A stretch of 64,000 nt of DNA. Origin: Arthrobacter sp. ISL-95. Lineage in GTDB: Bacteria; Actinomycetota; Actinomycetes; Actinomycetales; Micrococcaceae. This document shows, one piece after another, positions 38,331-45,912 of the stretch (position 1 is its first letter; every line of letters begins with the position of its first letter). A model generated the notes under the pieces. That model saw only the letters and a list, made by a program, of their open reading frames with translations, was not told the DNA's origin and did no database searches. Location: contig NZ_JAGGPR010000011.1 of the NCBI RefSeq assembly GCF_018613695.1, positions 62,001-126,000 of the forward strand. The letters are read 5' to 3'. Both the position numbers and the translations under genes were made by a program.

Positions 38331-39929
38331 TTGATTACCGTCCAGGACCTCGAACTCCGCGCCGGCGCACGCCTGCTCATGGACCAGGTCAACTTCAGGG
38401 TGGACAAAGGGGACAAAATTGGACTCGTCGGACGTAACGGTGCCGGCAAGACCACCCTCACCCGCGTCCTTGCAGGCGAAGGGCTTCCCGCTGGCGGCAA
38501 AGTGACCCGCAGCGGTGAGATCGGCTATCTGCCGCAGGATCCCCGGACGCCGGACATGGAACAGCTCGCCCGGGACCGCATCCTTTCCGCTCGTGGCCTG
38601 GATGTAGTTGTAGGCAAGCTCAAGAAGGCACACGAGGACATGGCCAGCGATGACGCCGCCGTCCAGCGAAAAGCCATGAACCGCTATGACCGTCTGGAGG
38701 CAGAATTCCTCTCGGGTGGCGGCTACGCAGCGGAAGCTGAAGCCGCTGCAATCTCCTCCAACCTTGCGCTGCCGGATCGTCTCCTCAACCAGCCGCTAAA
38801 AACCCTTTCGGGTGGCCAGCGCCGCCGTGTGGAGCTGGCGCGCATCCTTTACTCCGATGCCGAGACCCTGCTCCTGGACGAACCCACCAACCACCTCGAT
38901 GCCGACTCCATCACGTGGTTGCGCGACTTCCTCAAGAACCACCAGGGTGGCCTGATCGTGATCAGCCACGACACGGACTTGCTCGAAGCCACGGTGAACA
39001 AGGTGTTCTTATTGGATGCCAACCGAGCCCAGATCGACCACTACAACATGGACTGGAAGCGCTACTTGCTCCAGCGCGAAACGGATGAGCGCGCCAGGAA
39101 GCGCGAACGCGCCAATGCCGAAAAGAAGGCTCAGGTCCTGATTGACCAGGCCAACAAGATGCGTGCCAAAGCTACCAAGGCCGTGGCTGCCCAGAACATG
39201 GCCAAGCGTGCTGAGCGGCTCCTAAGCGGTTTGGAGGCCGTACGCGAAAACGACCGCGTGGCCGCGCTGCGCTTCCCGGATCCATCACCTTGCGGCAAGA
39301 CTCCGCTGACTGCGGAGGGGCTGAGCAAGTCCTACGGTTCGTTGGAAATTTTCACGGACGTGGACCTGGCAATCGATCGCGGATCCAAGGTGGTCATCCT
39401 CGGCCTGAACGGTGCCGGCAAGACCACCCTTCTGCGCATGCTCGCCGGTGTGGATAAGCCGGATACAGGCGACATCATCCCCGGGCACGGCCTCAAGGTA
39501 GGCTACTACGCCCAGGAGCATGAGACGCTCGACGTCGACCGCACGGTCCTGGAAAATATGCGGTCCTCGGCTCCGGACATGAAAGACGCCGAAGTCCGCG
39601 GCATCCTGGGCTCGTTCCTGTTCTCCGGCGACGACGTCGACAAGCCCGCTGGCGTCCTTTCCGGCGGCGAAAAGACCCGCCTGGCCCTGGCCACCATTGT
39701 GGCGTCCAGCGCCAACGTGCTGCTCCTCGACGAGCCCACCAACAACCTGGACCCTGCCAGCCGCGCCGAAATCCTGGGTGCGCTCAAGAACTACAGCGGC
39801 GCCGTCGTTATGGTCAGCCACGACGAAGGTGCAGTGTCAGCGCTGAATCCGGAGCGCGTTGTCTTGCTTCCGGATGGTGTGGAGGACCACTGGAACGAAG
39901 ACTACCTGGACCTGATCACGCTGGCTTAA
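38331..39929 (+). CDS. ABC-F family ATPase (ribosome-associated type)
   Basis: A 532-residue soluble protein with two ABC domains and no membrane segment. First domain: Walker A GRNGAGKTT, signature LSGGQRRRVELA, Walker B LLLDEPTNHLD. Second domain: GLNGAGKTT, LSGGEKTRLALA, LLLDEPTNNLD. The linker (ERANAEKKAQVLIDQANKM) is strongly charged and helical. ABC-F proteins bind the ribosomal E site and relieve stalling or protect against antibiotics; the subgroup cannot be set by eye. The start is TTG, with GAAAGG upstream. Confidence 0.92.
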   Translation: MITVQDLELRAGARLLMDQVNFRVDKGDKIGLVGRNGAGKTTLTRVLAGEGLPAGGKVTRSGEIGYLPQDPRTPDMEQLARDRILSARGLDVVVGKLKKAHEDMASDDAAVQRKAMNRYDRLEAEFLSGGGYAAEAEAAAISSNLALPDRLLNQPLKTLSGGQRRRVELARILYSDAETLLLDEPTNHLDADSITWLRDFLKNHQGGLIVISHDTDLLEATVNKVFLLDANRAQIDHYNMDWKRYLLQRETDERARKRERANAEKKAQVLIDQANKMRAKATKAVAAQNMAKRAERLLSGLEAVRENDRVAALRFPDPSPCGKTPLTAEGLSKSYGSLEIFTDVDLAIDRGSKVVILGLNGAGKTTLLRMLAGVDKPDTGDIIPGHGLKVGYYAQEHETLDVDRTVLENMRSSAPDMKDAEVRGILGSFLFSGDDVDKPAGVLSGGEKTRLALATIVASSANVLLLDEPTNNLDPASRAEILGALKNYSGAVVMVSHDEGAVSALNPERVVLLPDGVEDHWNEDYLDLITLA

Positions 39930-39960
39930 GCCCTGGGGCTGGCCGCCAGTGGCGCGTGTG

Positions 39961-40060
39961 GTTGCGTTCCGCTGCGCGTGCGGTTGCGTTCCGCGGCGTG
40001 TGTTGCGTTCCGCGGCGTGTGTTGCGTTCCGCGGCGTGTGTTGCGTTCCGCTGCGCGGCG
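39961..40060 (+). repeat. 19-bp tandem repeat array
   Basis: GTTGCGTTCCGCGGCGTGT is repeated exactly three times head to tail (39983-40001, 40002-40020, 40021-40039). A 22-bp variant precedes it (39961-39982) and a partial copy follows from 40040. The array lies between convergent genes (ABC-F and the YbaK-like gene). Short ORFs across it on both strands are repeat translations, not genes. Confidence 0.9.
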
Positions 40061-40063
40061 CGC

Positions 40064-40138
40064 TTGATCTGCCGCGTGCTCGCTCGTTCCTCGCTTAGAC
40101 GCACGCTACGCAGATCAACCGCGTCGCTTCGCTCGCGG
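40064..40138. repeat. Cruciform-like inverted repeats beside the tandem array
   Basis: TTGATCTGC (40064-40072) pairs with GCAGATCAA (40110-40118), and inside them GCGTGC (40074-40079) pairs with GCACGC (40101-40106). Directly after, CCGCG (40119-40123) pairs with CGCGG (40134-40138). The unit looks like a REP/BIME-type palindromic element. It could serve as terminator for the two convergent genes. Confidence 0.6.
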
Positions 40139-40158
40139 GCAAGTGGCCTCCGCGCCGC

Positions 40159-40644
40159 CTAGCGGACCTGCAAAGGTTCGGCTTCGGTGATGCGCGCTAG
40201 TTCCTCATAGCTGATGGAGAACATCGAGTTGTGGTCTCCGGCTCCGGCCCAGAGTAGTGGGTGGTCTTGGAGGGAGGTGTCCAGGATGGTTCGCAATTTC
40301 TTTGGGTGGCCCACTGGCGCTACTCCGCCTACTTCCTGGCCGGTGTGTTCCAGCACGAATTCGGGCTTGGCGCGGCGGATCTTTCCTCCGCCCAGCTGCT
40401 CTGCCACCAGTCCCGTATCTACTTTCGCCGCTCCACTGGCAAGGATGAGCAGCGGCTCGCCGTCGAGCTCGAAGACCAGGCTGTTGGTGATTGCCGCGAC
40501 ATCGCATCCCAGCACGGCAGCAGCGGCCGCTGCCGTCGGTACCTTGTCCTCGAAAATGCGGACTGTGTCCTCGGCGCCGGCGGCAGTCAAAGCGGACCGG
40601 ACATTGAGCACCGGCTCGTGAACCGGATCAGTAACCTTGTGCAT
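40159..40644 (-). CDS. YbaK/prolyl-tRNA deacylase-type protein
   Basis: A 161-residue protein of the YbaK/ProX/INS superfamily, which hydrolyses misacylated tRNA. Visible features are NSLVFELDGEPLLILASGAAKVD, IRRAKPEFVLEHTGQEVGGVAPVGH and LWAGAGDHNSMFSISYEEL, covering the lysine- and glycine-rich substrate site. The ATG at 40644 is used; the longer in-frame reading runs back through the SURF1 end. It overlaps SURF1 by 17 bp. The exact tRNA substrate is not predictable. Confidence 0.86.
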   Translation of the reverse strand: MHKVTDPVHEPVLNVRSALTAAGAEDTVRIFEDKVPTAAAAAAVLGCDVAAITNSLVFELDGEPLLILASGAAKVDTGLVAEQLGGGKIRRAKPEFVLEHTGQEVGGVAPVGHPKKLRTILDTSLQDHPLLWAGAGDHNSMFSISYEELARITEAEPLQVR

Positions 40645-41494
40645 CCAGGATGGCGTCTTCCTCTTCTTCGGACGTGGGCCGCTTGTTTTTACGGGAAGCA
40701 GGCGCGCGCCTGGGAGGAGTACCTCCCGCTGCAAGAATTTGTTCGTCCTCTTCCTCTTCGGCATCGATGGCCGCGTTCCGGGCCTGTTGCCGCGCGGCGT
40801 AGCCGAAACCGATGAACATCAAGACGCCAAACGCGAACCATTGCAAGGAGTAGGAAAGGTGTGTTCCTTCTTCAGTGGCAGGTTTGGGGAAGGGCGTGGG
40901 CATCGGCTGTACGGAAGGGTTTTCACTGGCCAACTGCCCGTAGGCGCCTGTGGCGATTGGATAGGGGAGTTCTCCTGCGAAGCTTCCGAGGTCAATGGAG
41001 GCCAGTTGACCGTCCACCGCGCCGCGGTCCAGCTTGGGTTCGGCGGGCTTGAGACGTGCCACCACTGTGACTTCGCCACTGGGAGGAGCAGGGATAACGT
41101 CAGGACGGCCTGGGGTGTTGTTGCCGATTGGTAGCCATCCGCGGTCGATCACTACGGCTTCGCCTGTGGTCAGCCTGAAAGGAACCACGACGTCGTAACC
41201 TGGCTGGCCGTTCAGTGGCCGGTTGCGCACAACCCGCTGCCCGTCGAGGTCGTAGCTGCCGTGCAGCTCAACCTGCGTCCATTCCCGTTCGGGGTCCAGG
41301 GTGTTGAACTGATTCTTGATCTCCGCATAGGGGATGGGGGTGGCCGAGTAGTTACTCACCACGCGATTGATCTCCGCCAGTGTCTCAGCCCTGCGATCCA
41401 TCTGCCAACGCCCAAGGAACACACAGGCTGTGGCGAAAATAACGGCCAGCACGAAGTACCCCAGCCACTTGCTGGAGAACAGAAAACGGTACAT
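40628..41494 (-). CDS. SURF1 family protein
   Basis: A 288-residue membrane protein with the SURF1 layout. There is an N-terminal helix (YFVLAVIFATACVFLGRWQM), a large extracytoplasmic domain with VRNRPLNGQPGYDVVVPF and VVIDRGWLPIGN, and a C-terminal helix (LQWFAFGVLMFIGFGYAAR). A lysine-rich cytoplasmic tail follows. SURF1 proteins help insert heme A into cytochrome oxidase, fitting with ctaA and ctaB in this window. The ATG directly abuts the preceding stop (TGAATG). Confidence 0.9.
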   Translation of the reverse strand: MYRFLFSSKWLGYFVLAVIFATACVFLGRWQMDRRAETLAEINRVVSNYSATPIPYAEIKNQFNTLDPEREWTQVELHGSYDLDGQRVVRNRPLNGQPGYDVVVPFRLTTGEAVVIDRGWLPIGNNTPGRPDVIPAPPSGEVTVVARLKPAEPKLDRGAVDGQLASIDLGSFAGELPYPIATGAYGQLASENPSVQPMPTPFPKPATEEGTHLSYSLQWFAFGVLMFIGFGYAARQQARNAAIDAEEEEDEQILAAGGTPPRRAPASRKNKRPTSEEEEDAILDAQGY

Positions 41495-41770
41495 TCAGCC
41501 GGCCTCATTCGCTGTTGTTTCACTGGCGATGAACGGCAGCGTTTCTTTCCAGAGGCCACGTGTCTGCAGGTAATCCTCCAGCCAATTCCGGTGCTCACCG
41601 CACGAAAGCCACACCTTACGGCGATCCGGCGTGTGGATGCGGGGATTGTTCCACAGGAGCTGCCACTCTGCGCCGGTACGGCAACCTTTGCGGGAGCATG
41701 TGGCCGGTCCGGTATGGCGTTCTGACTCCCCGCCGGCCGCACTTGGGCCGCCGAGGTTGAAGATATTCAT
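41495..41770 (-). CDS. Small conserved-looking Cys/Trp-containing protein
   Basis: A 91-residue cytoplasmic protein I cannot assign with confidence. It has a C-x4-C pair (CSRKGC), a third cysteine followed by histidine (WLSCGEHRNWLEDYL), and several tryptophans, so metal binding is possible. It is locked into an operon: a 4-bp ATGA overlap with the DUF3099 gene upstream, and its stop abuts the SURF1 start. Similar small proteins appear at this position in related genomes under inconsistent names; that is recollection, not a search. Confidence 0.65.
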   Translation of the reverse strand: MNIFNLGGPSAAGGESERHTGPATCSRKGCRTGAEWQLLWNNPRIHTPDRRKVWLSCGEHRNWLEDYLQTRGLWKETLPFIASETTANEAG

Positions 41771-42264
41771 GAAGCCGCCCGTTCGTCGCCGGAATGTCCG
41801 GCATCGCTTGCATGGCCCGTTGCGGGGCCTTCTGACTTGTCCTGTGGATCGTCATCCACCAGTTCCCCTTGGAGTACCGTTGGCGCGTCCACAGGAGGTT
41901 CTTCAGGCTCGGGAGAACGTTCCAACTCGGGGACGGCCACGTAGTCCAACAAGGACTCACTGTGGTCCTCGGCTTTGTCATTGCCATTGGCTATGACCAC
42001 CGCAATCCAAGGCAGGAAAACAGCGCCTGCGATGGCAATGATTTTGAACCAGCCATCAACCACAAAAATCAGGATGATGCAGACCATGCGGATGCCCATC
42101 GCTACCGCGTACTTGATCATGCGATCGCGCATATCTTCGGAGTGCGCGGCAGCAGCATCTGTGATGCTGTGGACTTCGGGGTCACTGGAAAAAGCGTCCG
42201 GTTCCCCGGGCACTTGCTGCAGGGGGCTGTCTTCTCGTGTCACAACTGAATCATCACGCTCCAA
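41767..42264 (-). CDS. DUF3099 family membrane protein
   Basis: A 165-residue protein with a 40-residue polar N-terminus containing SITDAAAAHSEDMRDRM, two membrane helices (IRMVCIILIFVVDGWF and IIAIAGAVFLPWIAVVIA) and a long acidic, proline-rich tail of about 70 residues. This is the layout of the actinobacterial DUF3099 family, whose function is unknown. The start at 42264 is divergent from fabG with 154 bp between. Confidence 0.78.
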   Translation of the reverse strand: MERDDSVVTREDSPLQQVPGEPDAFSSDPEVHSITDAAAAHSEDMRDRMIKYAVAMGIRMVCIILIFVVDGWFKIIAIAGAVFLPWIAVVIANGNDKAEDHSESLLDYVAVPELERSPEPEEPPVDAPTVLQGELVDDDPQDKSEGPATGHASDAGHSGDERAAS

Positions 42265-42418
42265 AGGCCTTCCACAATTCTCTCACCAAGGACGTACCCA
42301 CCCAAACCGCGCTCATGACCGGTTACCCACGGGTTGCAGTGGGCTACAGATAGGATCAACACAGGAAAATCCCTCTCTCATAGCGGCATGGCAATGCCGC
42401 GGAACCTGGAGCCAAAGC

Positions 42419-43144
42419 ATGTCTGAAGCAGTATCCACCGGGCGCAGCGTCCTTATCACCGGCGGCAACCGGGGCATCGGCCTCGCCATTGCCGAATCGT
42501 TCCTCGCCAACGGCGACAAGGTTGCTGTCACCTACCGAAGTGAATCAGAACTGCCTGAGGGCATCCTGGGGGTTAAGGCCGACGTCACGGACGAGGTATC
42601 CATCGACGCTGCGTTCAAGATCGTCGAGGAAGCGCACGGACCGGTGGAGGTGCTTGTGGCCAACGCAGGCATCACCAAGGACACGCTGCTGTTGCGGATG
42701 AGCGAGGACGACTTCACGTCAGTCCTGGACACCAACCTCACCGGCGCCTTCCGTGTCATCAAGCGGGCCTCCAAGGGCATGATTCGGTTGCGCAAAGGCC
42801 GCGTCGTCCTCATTTCGTCGGTCTCCGGCCTGTATGGCGCTCCCGGACAGATCAACTACTCCGCTTCCAAGGCCGGCATGGTGGGCATCGCACGCTCCCT
42901 GACGCGCGAACTTGGCAGCCGCGGCATCACGGCCAATGTTGTTGCACCCGGCTTCATCAACACGGACATGACTGCTGAATTGCCTGAAGACACGCAGAAG
43001 TCCTACCTGGCCAATGTTCCTGCCGGACGCTTCGCCGAAGCCTCCGAGGTAGCAAACGTGGTGCGCTGGGTTGCCAGCGACGAAGCCGCGTACATTTCCG
43101 GCGCAGTGATTCCTGTGGATGGCGGCTTGGGGATGGGCCACTAG
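42419..43144 (+). CDS. fabG: 3-oxoacyl-ACP reductase FabG-like SDR
   Basis: A 241-residue NADPH-dependent short-chain dehydrogenase. The cofactor motif is TGGNRGIG, then LVANAGI, the catalytic serine in VVLISSVSGL and YSASKAG with tyrosine and lysine. The C-terminus IPVDGGLGMGH is typical of FabG. The ATG at 42419 is preceded by ACCTGGAGCC; the much longer in-frame reading upstream crosses DUF3099 in antisense. It likely reduces 3-oxoacyl-ACP in fatty acid synthesis. Confidence 0.9.
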   Translation: MSEAVSTGRSVLITGGNRGIGLAIAESFLANGDKVAVTYRSESELPEGILGVKADVTDEVSIDAAFKIVEEAHGPVEVLVANAGITKDTLLLRMSEDDFTSVLDTNLTGAFRVIKRASKGMIRLRKGRVVLISSVSGLYGAPGQINYSASKAGMVGIARSLTRELGSRGITANVVAPGFINTDMTAELPEDTQKSYLANVPAGRFAEASEVANVVRWVASDEAAYISGAVIPVDGGLGMGH

Positions 43145-43260
43145 GCAACTAGCCTGCGCAGCAGTTTTTGTTCGAGGGCGACAACGGATTTCCTACGTGC
43201 CGCTGGCATGATGGAACCCAAGCCCACGGAATTTGGATGAAGTGAACAAAAGGAGCACGA

Positions 43261-44013
43261 ATGGGAATGCTGGATAACAAGACCGCGATCGTCACGGGGT
43301 CCTCACGCGGAATCGGCGCCGAAGTTGCCAAGATCCTCGCCGGTGAAGGTGCGGCCGTCGTAGTCAACTACCGCCAGAAGGCGCCTCGCGCCAACAAGGT
43401 AGTGGCCGGAATCCAGGCAGCGGGCGGGCGCGCAGCGGCGGTGGGCGCAGACCTCACTACCGATGAAGGTGTTCACGCCCTGGCCAGCACCGCGATGGAG
43501 GAGTTCGGCTCCCTCGATATCCTGGTACTTAATGCCTCCGGCGGTATGGAATCCGGCATGGAGGAAGGGTACGCACTCAAGCTGAACCGCGATGCCCAGG
43601 TCAACATGCTCAATGCAGCAGTTCCCCTCATGCCCGAGGGTTCGCGCGTGGTCTTTGTCACCAGCCACCAGGCGCACTTTGTGGAGACCGTGCCCACCAT
43701 GCCTGAGTACGAGCCTGTAGCGAAGAGCAAGCGCGCCGGTGAGGACGCCCTGCGAGCCCTCCTGCCAAACCTTGCTGACAAGGGCATCTCCTTGGTGGTT
43801 GTGTCCGGCGACATGATCGAGGGCACCGTGACGGCCACTTTGCTTGATCGCTCCAACCCGGGAGCCATCGAAGCGCGCCGCGCCGAGGCCGGCAAGCTGT
43901 ACTCCGTTGAAGAATTCGCAGCCGAGGTTGCCAAGATGGTGACTGCCGATGTCGAATCAGGACACACCGAATACGTGGGTGGCGCCGACTACTTCGACAA
44001 GTCGTCCGAGTAA
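43261..44013 (+). CDS. SDR-family oxidoreductase with altered active site
   Basis: A 250-residue short-chain dehydrogenase. The cofactor motif TGSSRGIG and LVLNASGG are normal. In place of the YxxxK pair the sequence is PEYEPVAKSKRAG: the conserved lysine is K157, but the residue four before it is V153, and the only tyrosine near (Y150) is seven before it. The catalytic geometry must differ from FabG, or the enzyme may have another function. The gene starts ATG after AAAAGGAGCACGA and ends at a strong terminator. Confidence 0.82.
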   Translation: MGMLDNKTAIVTGSSRGIGAEVAKILAGEGAAVVVNYRQKAPRANKVVAGIQAAGGRAAAVGADLTTDEGVHALASTAMEEFGSLDILVLNASGGMESGMEEGYALKLNRDAQVNMLNAAVPLMPEGSRVVFVTSHQAHFVETVPTMPEYEPVAKSKRAGEDALRALLPNLADKGISLVVVSGDMIEGTVTATLLDRSNPGAIEARRAEAGKLYSVEEFAAEVAKMVTADVESGHTEYVGGADYFDKSSE

Positions 44014-44030
44014 CCTACGCACAGCACTTC

Positions 44031-44070
44031 AGCAGCGGCCCGGGACACCGTCCCGGGCCGCTGCTGCTTT
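44031..44070 (+). terminator. Rho-independent terminator after the SDR gene
   Basis: A perfect 16-bp stem, AGCAGCGGCCCGGGAC / GTCCCGGGCCGCTGCT, with a 3-nt loop, then GCTTT. It starts 17 bp after the stop of the SDR at 44013. Confidence 0.9.
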
Positions 44071-44105
44071 AACGGGGTTTGGCATTGGATAATGACGATT
44101 TCATG

Positions 44106-44138
44106 AATTATTCAGTTTTTTGCGTCACGAAATGCACT
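44106..44138 (+). repeat. Left copy of an imperfect ~32-bp direct repeat
   Basis: The core TGCGTCACGAAAT at 44121-44133 is identical to 46569-46581, and similarity extends on both sides (ATT, GTTT before; CACT after). The two copies bound a 2.4-kb segment with the orphan ABC ATPase and the roadblock gene. Confidence 0.65.
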
Positions 44139-44337
44139 TTGTTGTTTCAGTTGTTTCGCTTTGCATTAAGGCATTCCATCTGGTTGACTCCTAAAAGCGC
44201 CCTCGTCCCCGGTTTTATGCAGGCCTCGCAAGCCAAGGTGGGAAGTCCATGCCACGGCAGGCATTTCAGATAGCAGACGGAAGTTTCACGGCGAACCCAC
44301 AGGGGCGATTATTGTCCCTTTGCATTAGGAGCTTTCT

Positions 44338-45840
44338 TTGGACATGTTGTTGCGTGCGGATGATATTCATGCGTCATACGATCATCGGCGAATCCTTAAA
44401 GGCGTTGCGCTGTCCATAGGACGCGGCGAGATACTGGGTCTGATTGGAACCAACGGTGCAGGCAAGACCACCCTGATGGGCGTTCTGTCCGGTTTGCATC
44501 AACACGAAGCCGGGCTGATGACGCTCGCGGGAGAAAAGTACTCACCGGAAACCATTGAAGAAGCGCAAGCCTGCGGCGTTGGCCTCATCCCGCAGAACTT
44601 CCGGATCGACCCCCGGCTCACCATTGCACGCGCCATTTTTCGCGGCACCTTCCAAGCAGATAAGCCCCATGAGGAACTCCGCGACCAAGCAAGCAAGCTG
44701 ATCCGGGACATCGGCCTCCGCTTGGATCCCGACGCCGAGGTCGGATCGCTCATCCGCGCTGAGCAGGCTCTGGTGGAAGTATTGAGGATGGTTGCCGAAG
44801 AAGCCCAGCTGGTGATCATGGACGAGGTTGCCGCCTCACTTCCGGACCATGACGTCGCCGTACTCCATCAGGTGTTGCGAATGCTGGTCAGGCAAGGAAG
44901 GGCCATCATTTACATCACGCATCGCTTGGATGAGGTCCGTTCCATTGCGCACCGCATTGCTGTGCTCCGGGAAGGACGGGTGCACAAAACCCTGGAGGCC
45001 AGCCACACCGACGTGGACGAACTGGCCTTCCTGCTGCTTCAACATGAACTCGAAGGCGGCACAAGACCCAGTGACCCCGTTGAGGGTCATGAGCTCCTAA
45101 GGGCTGCGAGCCTGAGCGTGGAAGACAGAGTTCGGGACGTCACCTTTCATGTGGCCAAGGGCGAAATATTTGGGCTGGTTGGAACGCATCGATCAGGCGT
45201 CTACGAGCTGGTCCAAGCGCTTGCCGGCGCCCGGCCCAGCACCTCGGGGCACATCCTCCTCCACGGTCAAGAGGTGCAGATTCGAACGCCCCAGGATGCT
45301 CTGCGTTTGAAAATCGGCTACTTGTCCGACGCTGTCGATGACGGCAGTGCGACGGGGACCATTGTGGAGGGCCTCAAATCCAGCGGTGAAGGGGGAGAAC
45401 CGAGTCTGCGGGATGAGATTGCACAGCTTCGCGGAGTTGCGGAGGTGGTTCGACGCATGCATATCAGCACCACCAACATCCATGGAAACATCAGTACACT
45501 CTCGGGCGGCGATCGCCAGAAAGTACAGCTCGCCAAGTGGATGACCACAGACTGCGAGCTATTGATCCTCAGCCATCCGAGCCGCGGCATTGATATCGGC
45601 GCCAAGGAAGCCGTCTACCAGATGCTCAACGAGCTCAGCCAGACAGGCGTGGGCATTATTCTGCTGTCCTCTGACTTGTCCGAACTGATCAGCTGGTGCC
45701 ACAGGGTGGGAGTGATGCGTGATGGCGAACTCGTCACCATCGAGGCCAATGCCAACACCAACGAGGACGTCCTGGTACACCATATGTTGGGCGTGAAGTT
45801 CGAATCCAGCAGCAGCGATGCCAAGCGCGTGCGGACTTGA
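44338..45840 (+). CDS. Orphan RbsA/MglA-like double ABC ATPase
   Basis: A 500-residue protein with two ABC domains of the sugar-import type. Domain 1 has Walker A GTNGAGKTT and Walker B VIMDEVAAS (D162, E163), but its signature is degenerate. Domain 2 has a degenerate Walker A (GTHRSGVYE, usual in this family) and an intact signature LSGGDRQKV. Its Walker B reads LLILSHPSRGID: S412-H413 replace the Asp-Glu. No permease or binding-protein gene adjoins it. TTG 44338 is used, 6 nt after AGGAG; ATG 44344 is the alternative. It may have a function other than import. Confidence 0.85.
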   Translation: MDMLLRADDIHASYDHRRILKGVALSIGRGEILGLIGTNGAGKTTLMGVLSGLHQHEAGLMTLAGEKYSPETIEEAQACGVGLIPQNFRIDPRLTIARAIFRGTFQADKPHEELRDQASKLIRDIGLRLDPDAEVGSLIRAEQALVEVLRMVAEEAQLVIMDEVAASLPDHDVAVLHQVLRMLVRQGRAIIYITHRLDEVRSIAHRIAVLREGRVHKTLEASHTDVDELAFLLLQHELEGGTRPSDPVEGHELLRAASLSVEDRVRDVTFHVAKGEIFGLVGTHRSGVYELVQALAGARPSTSGHILLHGQEVQIRTPQDALRLKIGYLSDAVDDGSATGTIVEGLKSSGEGGEPSLRDEIAQLRGVAEVVRRMHISTTNIHGNISTLSGGDRQKVQLAKWMTTDCELLILSHPSRGIDIGAKEAVYQMLNELSQTGVGIILLSSDLSELISWCHRVGVMRDGELVTIEANANTNEDVLVHHMLGVKFESSSSDAKRVRT

Positions 45841-45861
45841 TGCGTTAGGGTCCTGATGCAA

Positions 45862-45898
45862 AAGGGGGCGGTGGCGCATAGTGCGCCACCGCCCCCTT
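45862..45898. terminator. Bidirectional terminator between the ATPase and roadblock genes
   Basis: A 17-bp perfect stem, AAGGGGGCGGTGGCGCA / TGCGCCACCGCCCCCTT, with a TAG loop. On the minus strand the arm is followed by TTTTGCATC, on the plus strand by GCATTCC. It lies between the two convergent stop codons. Confidence 0.88.
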
Positions 45899-45912
45899 GC
45901 ATTCCCGGGAGA

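Larger units (their letters stand above)
44014..44337 (+). other. AT-rich intergenic leader of the orphan ABC ATPase
   Basis: This 324-bp stretch holds the terminator of the SDR gene (44031-44070), then a marked drop in GC from about 44075 to 44210. It includes the left copy of the direct repeat (44106-44138). The last 130 bp contain short inverted repeats (GTGG/CCAC around 44250) that could form a leader structure. A 64-codon ORF (44079-44273) has no protein-like features and no ribosome binding site. Confidence 0.5.

Noticed and set aside
39916..40162. Short ORFs on both strands across the 19-bp repeat array
   Set aside because: The translations simply repeat the 19-bp unit. They lack ribosome binding sites and protein features.
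41975..42418. N-terminal extension of FabG
   Set aside because: The upstream codons are antisense to the DUF3099 gene. A well-placed ribosome binding site precedes ATG 42419, and the SDR fold starts just after it.
44079..44273. 64-codon ORF before the orphan ATPase
   Set aside because: It runs through the direct repeat and AT-rich leader, with no ribosome binding site and no domain.
44200..44337. Cyclic-di-AMP or cobalamin riboswitch before the ABC ATPase
   Set aside because: A few bases resemble parts of known consensus loops, but the required conserved core and stem order could not be traced.
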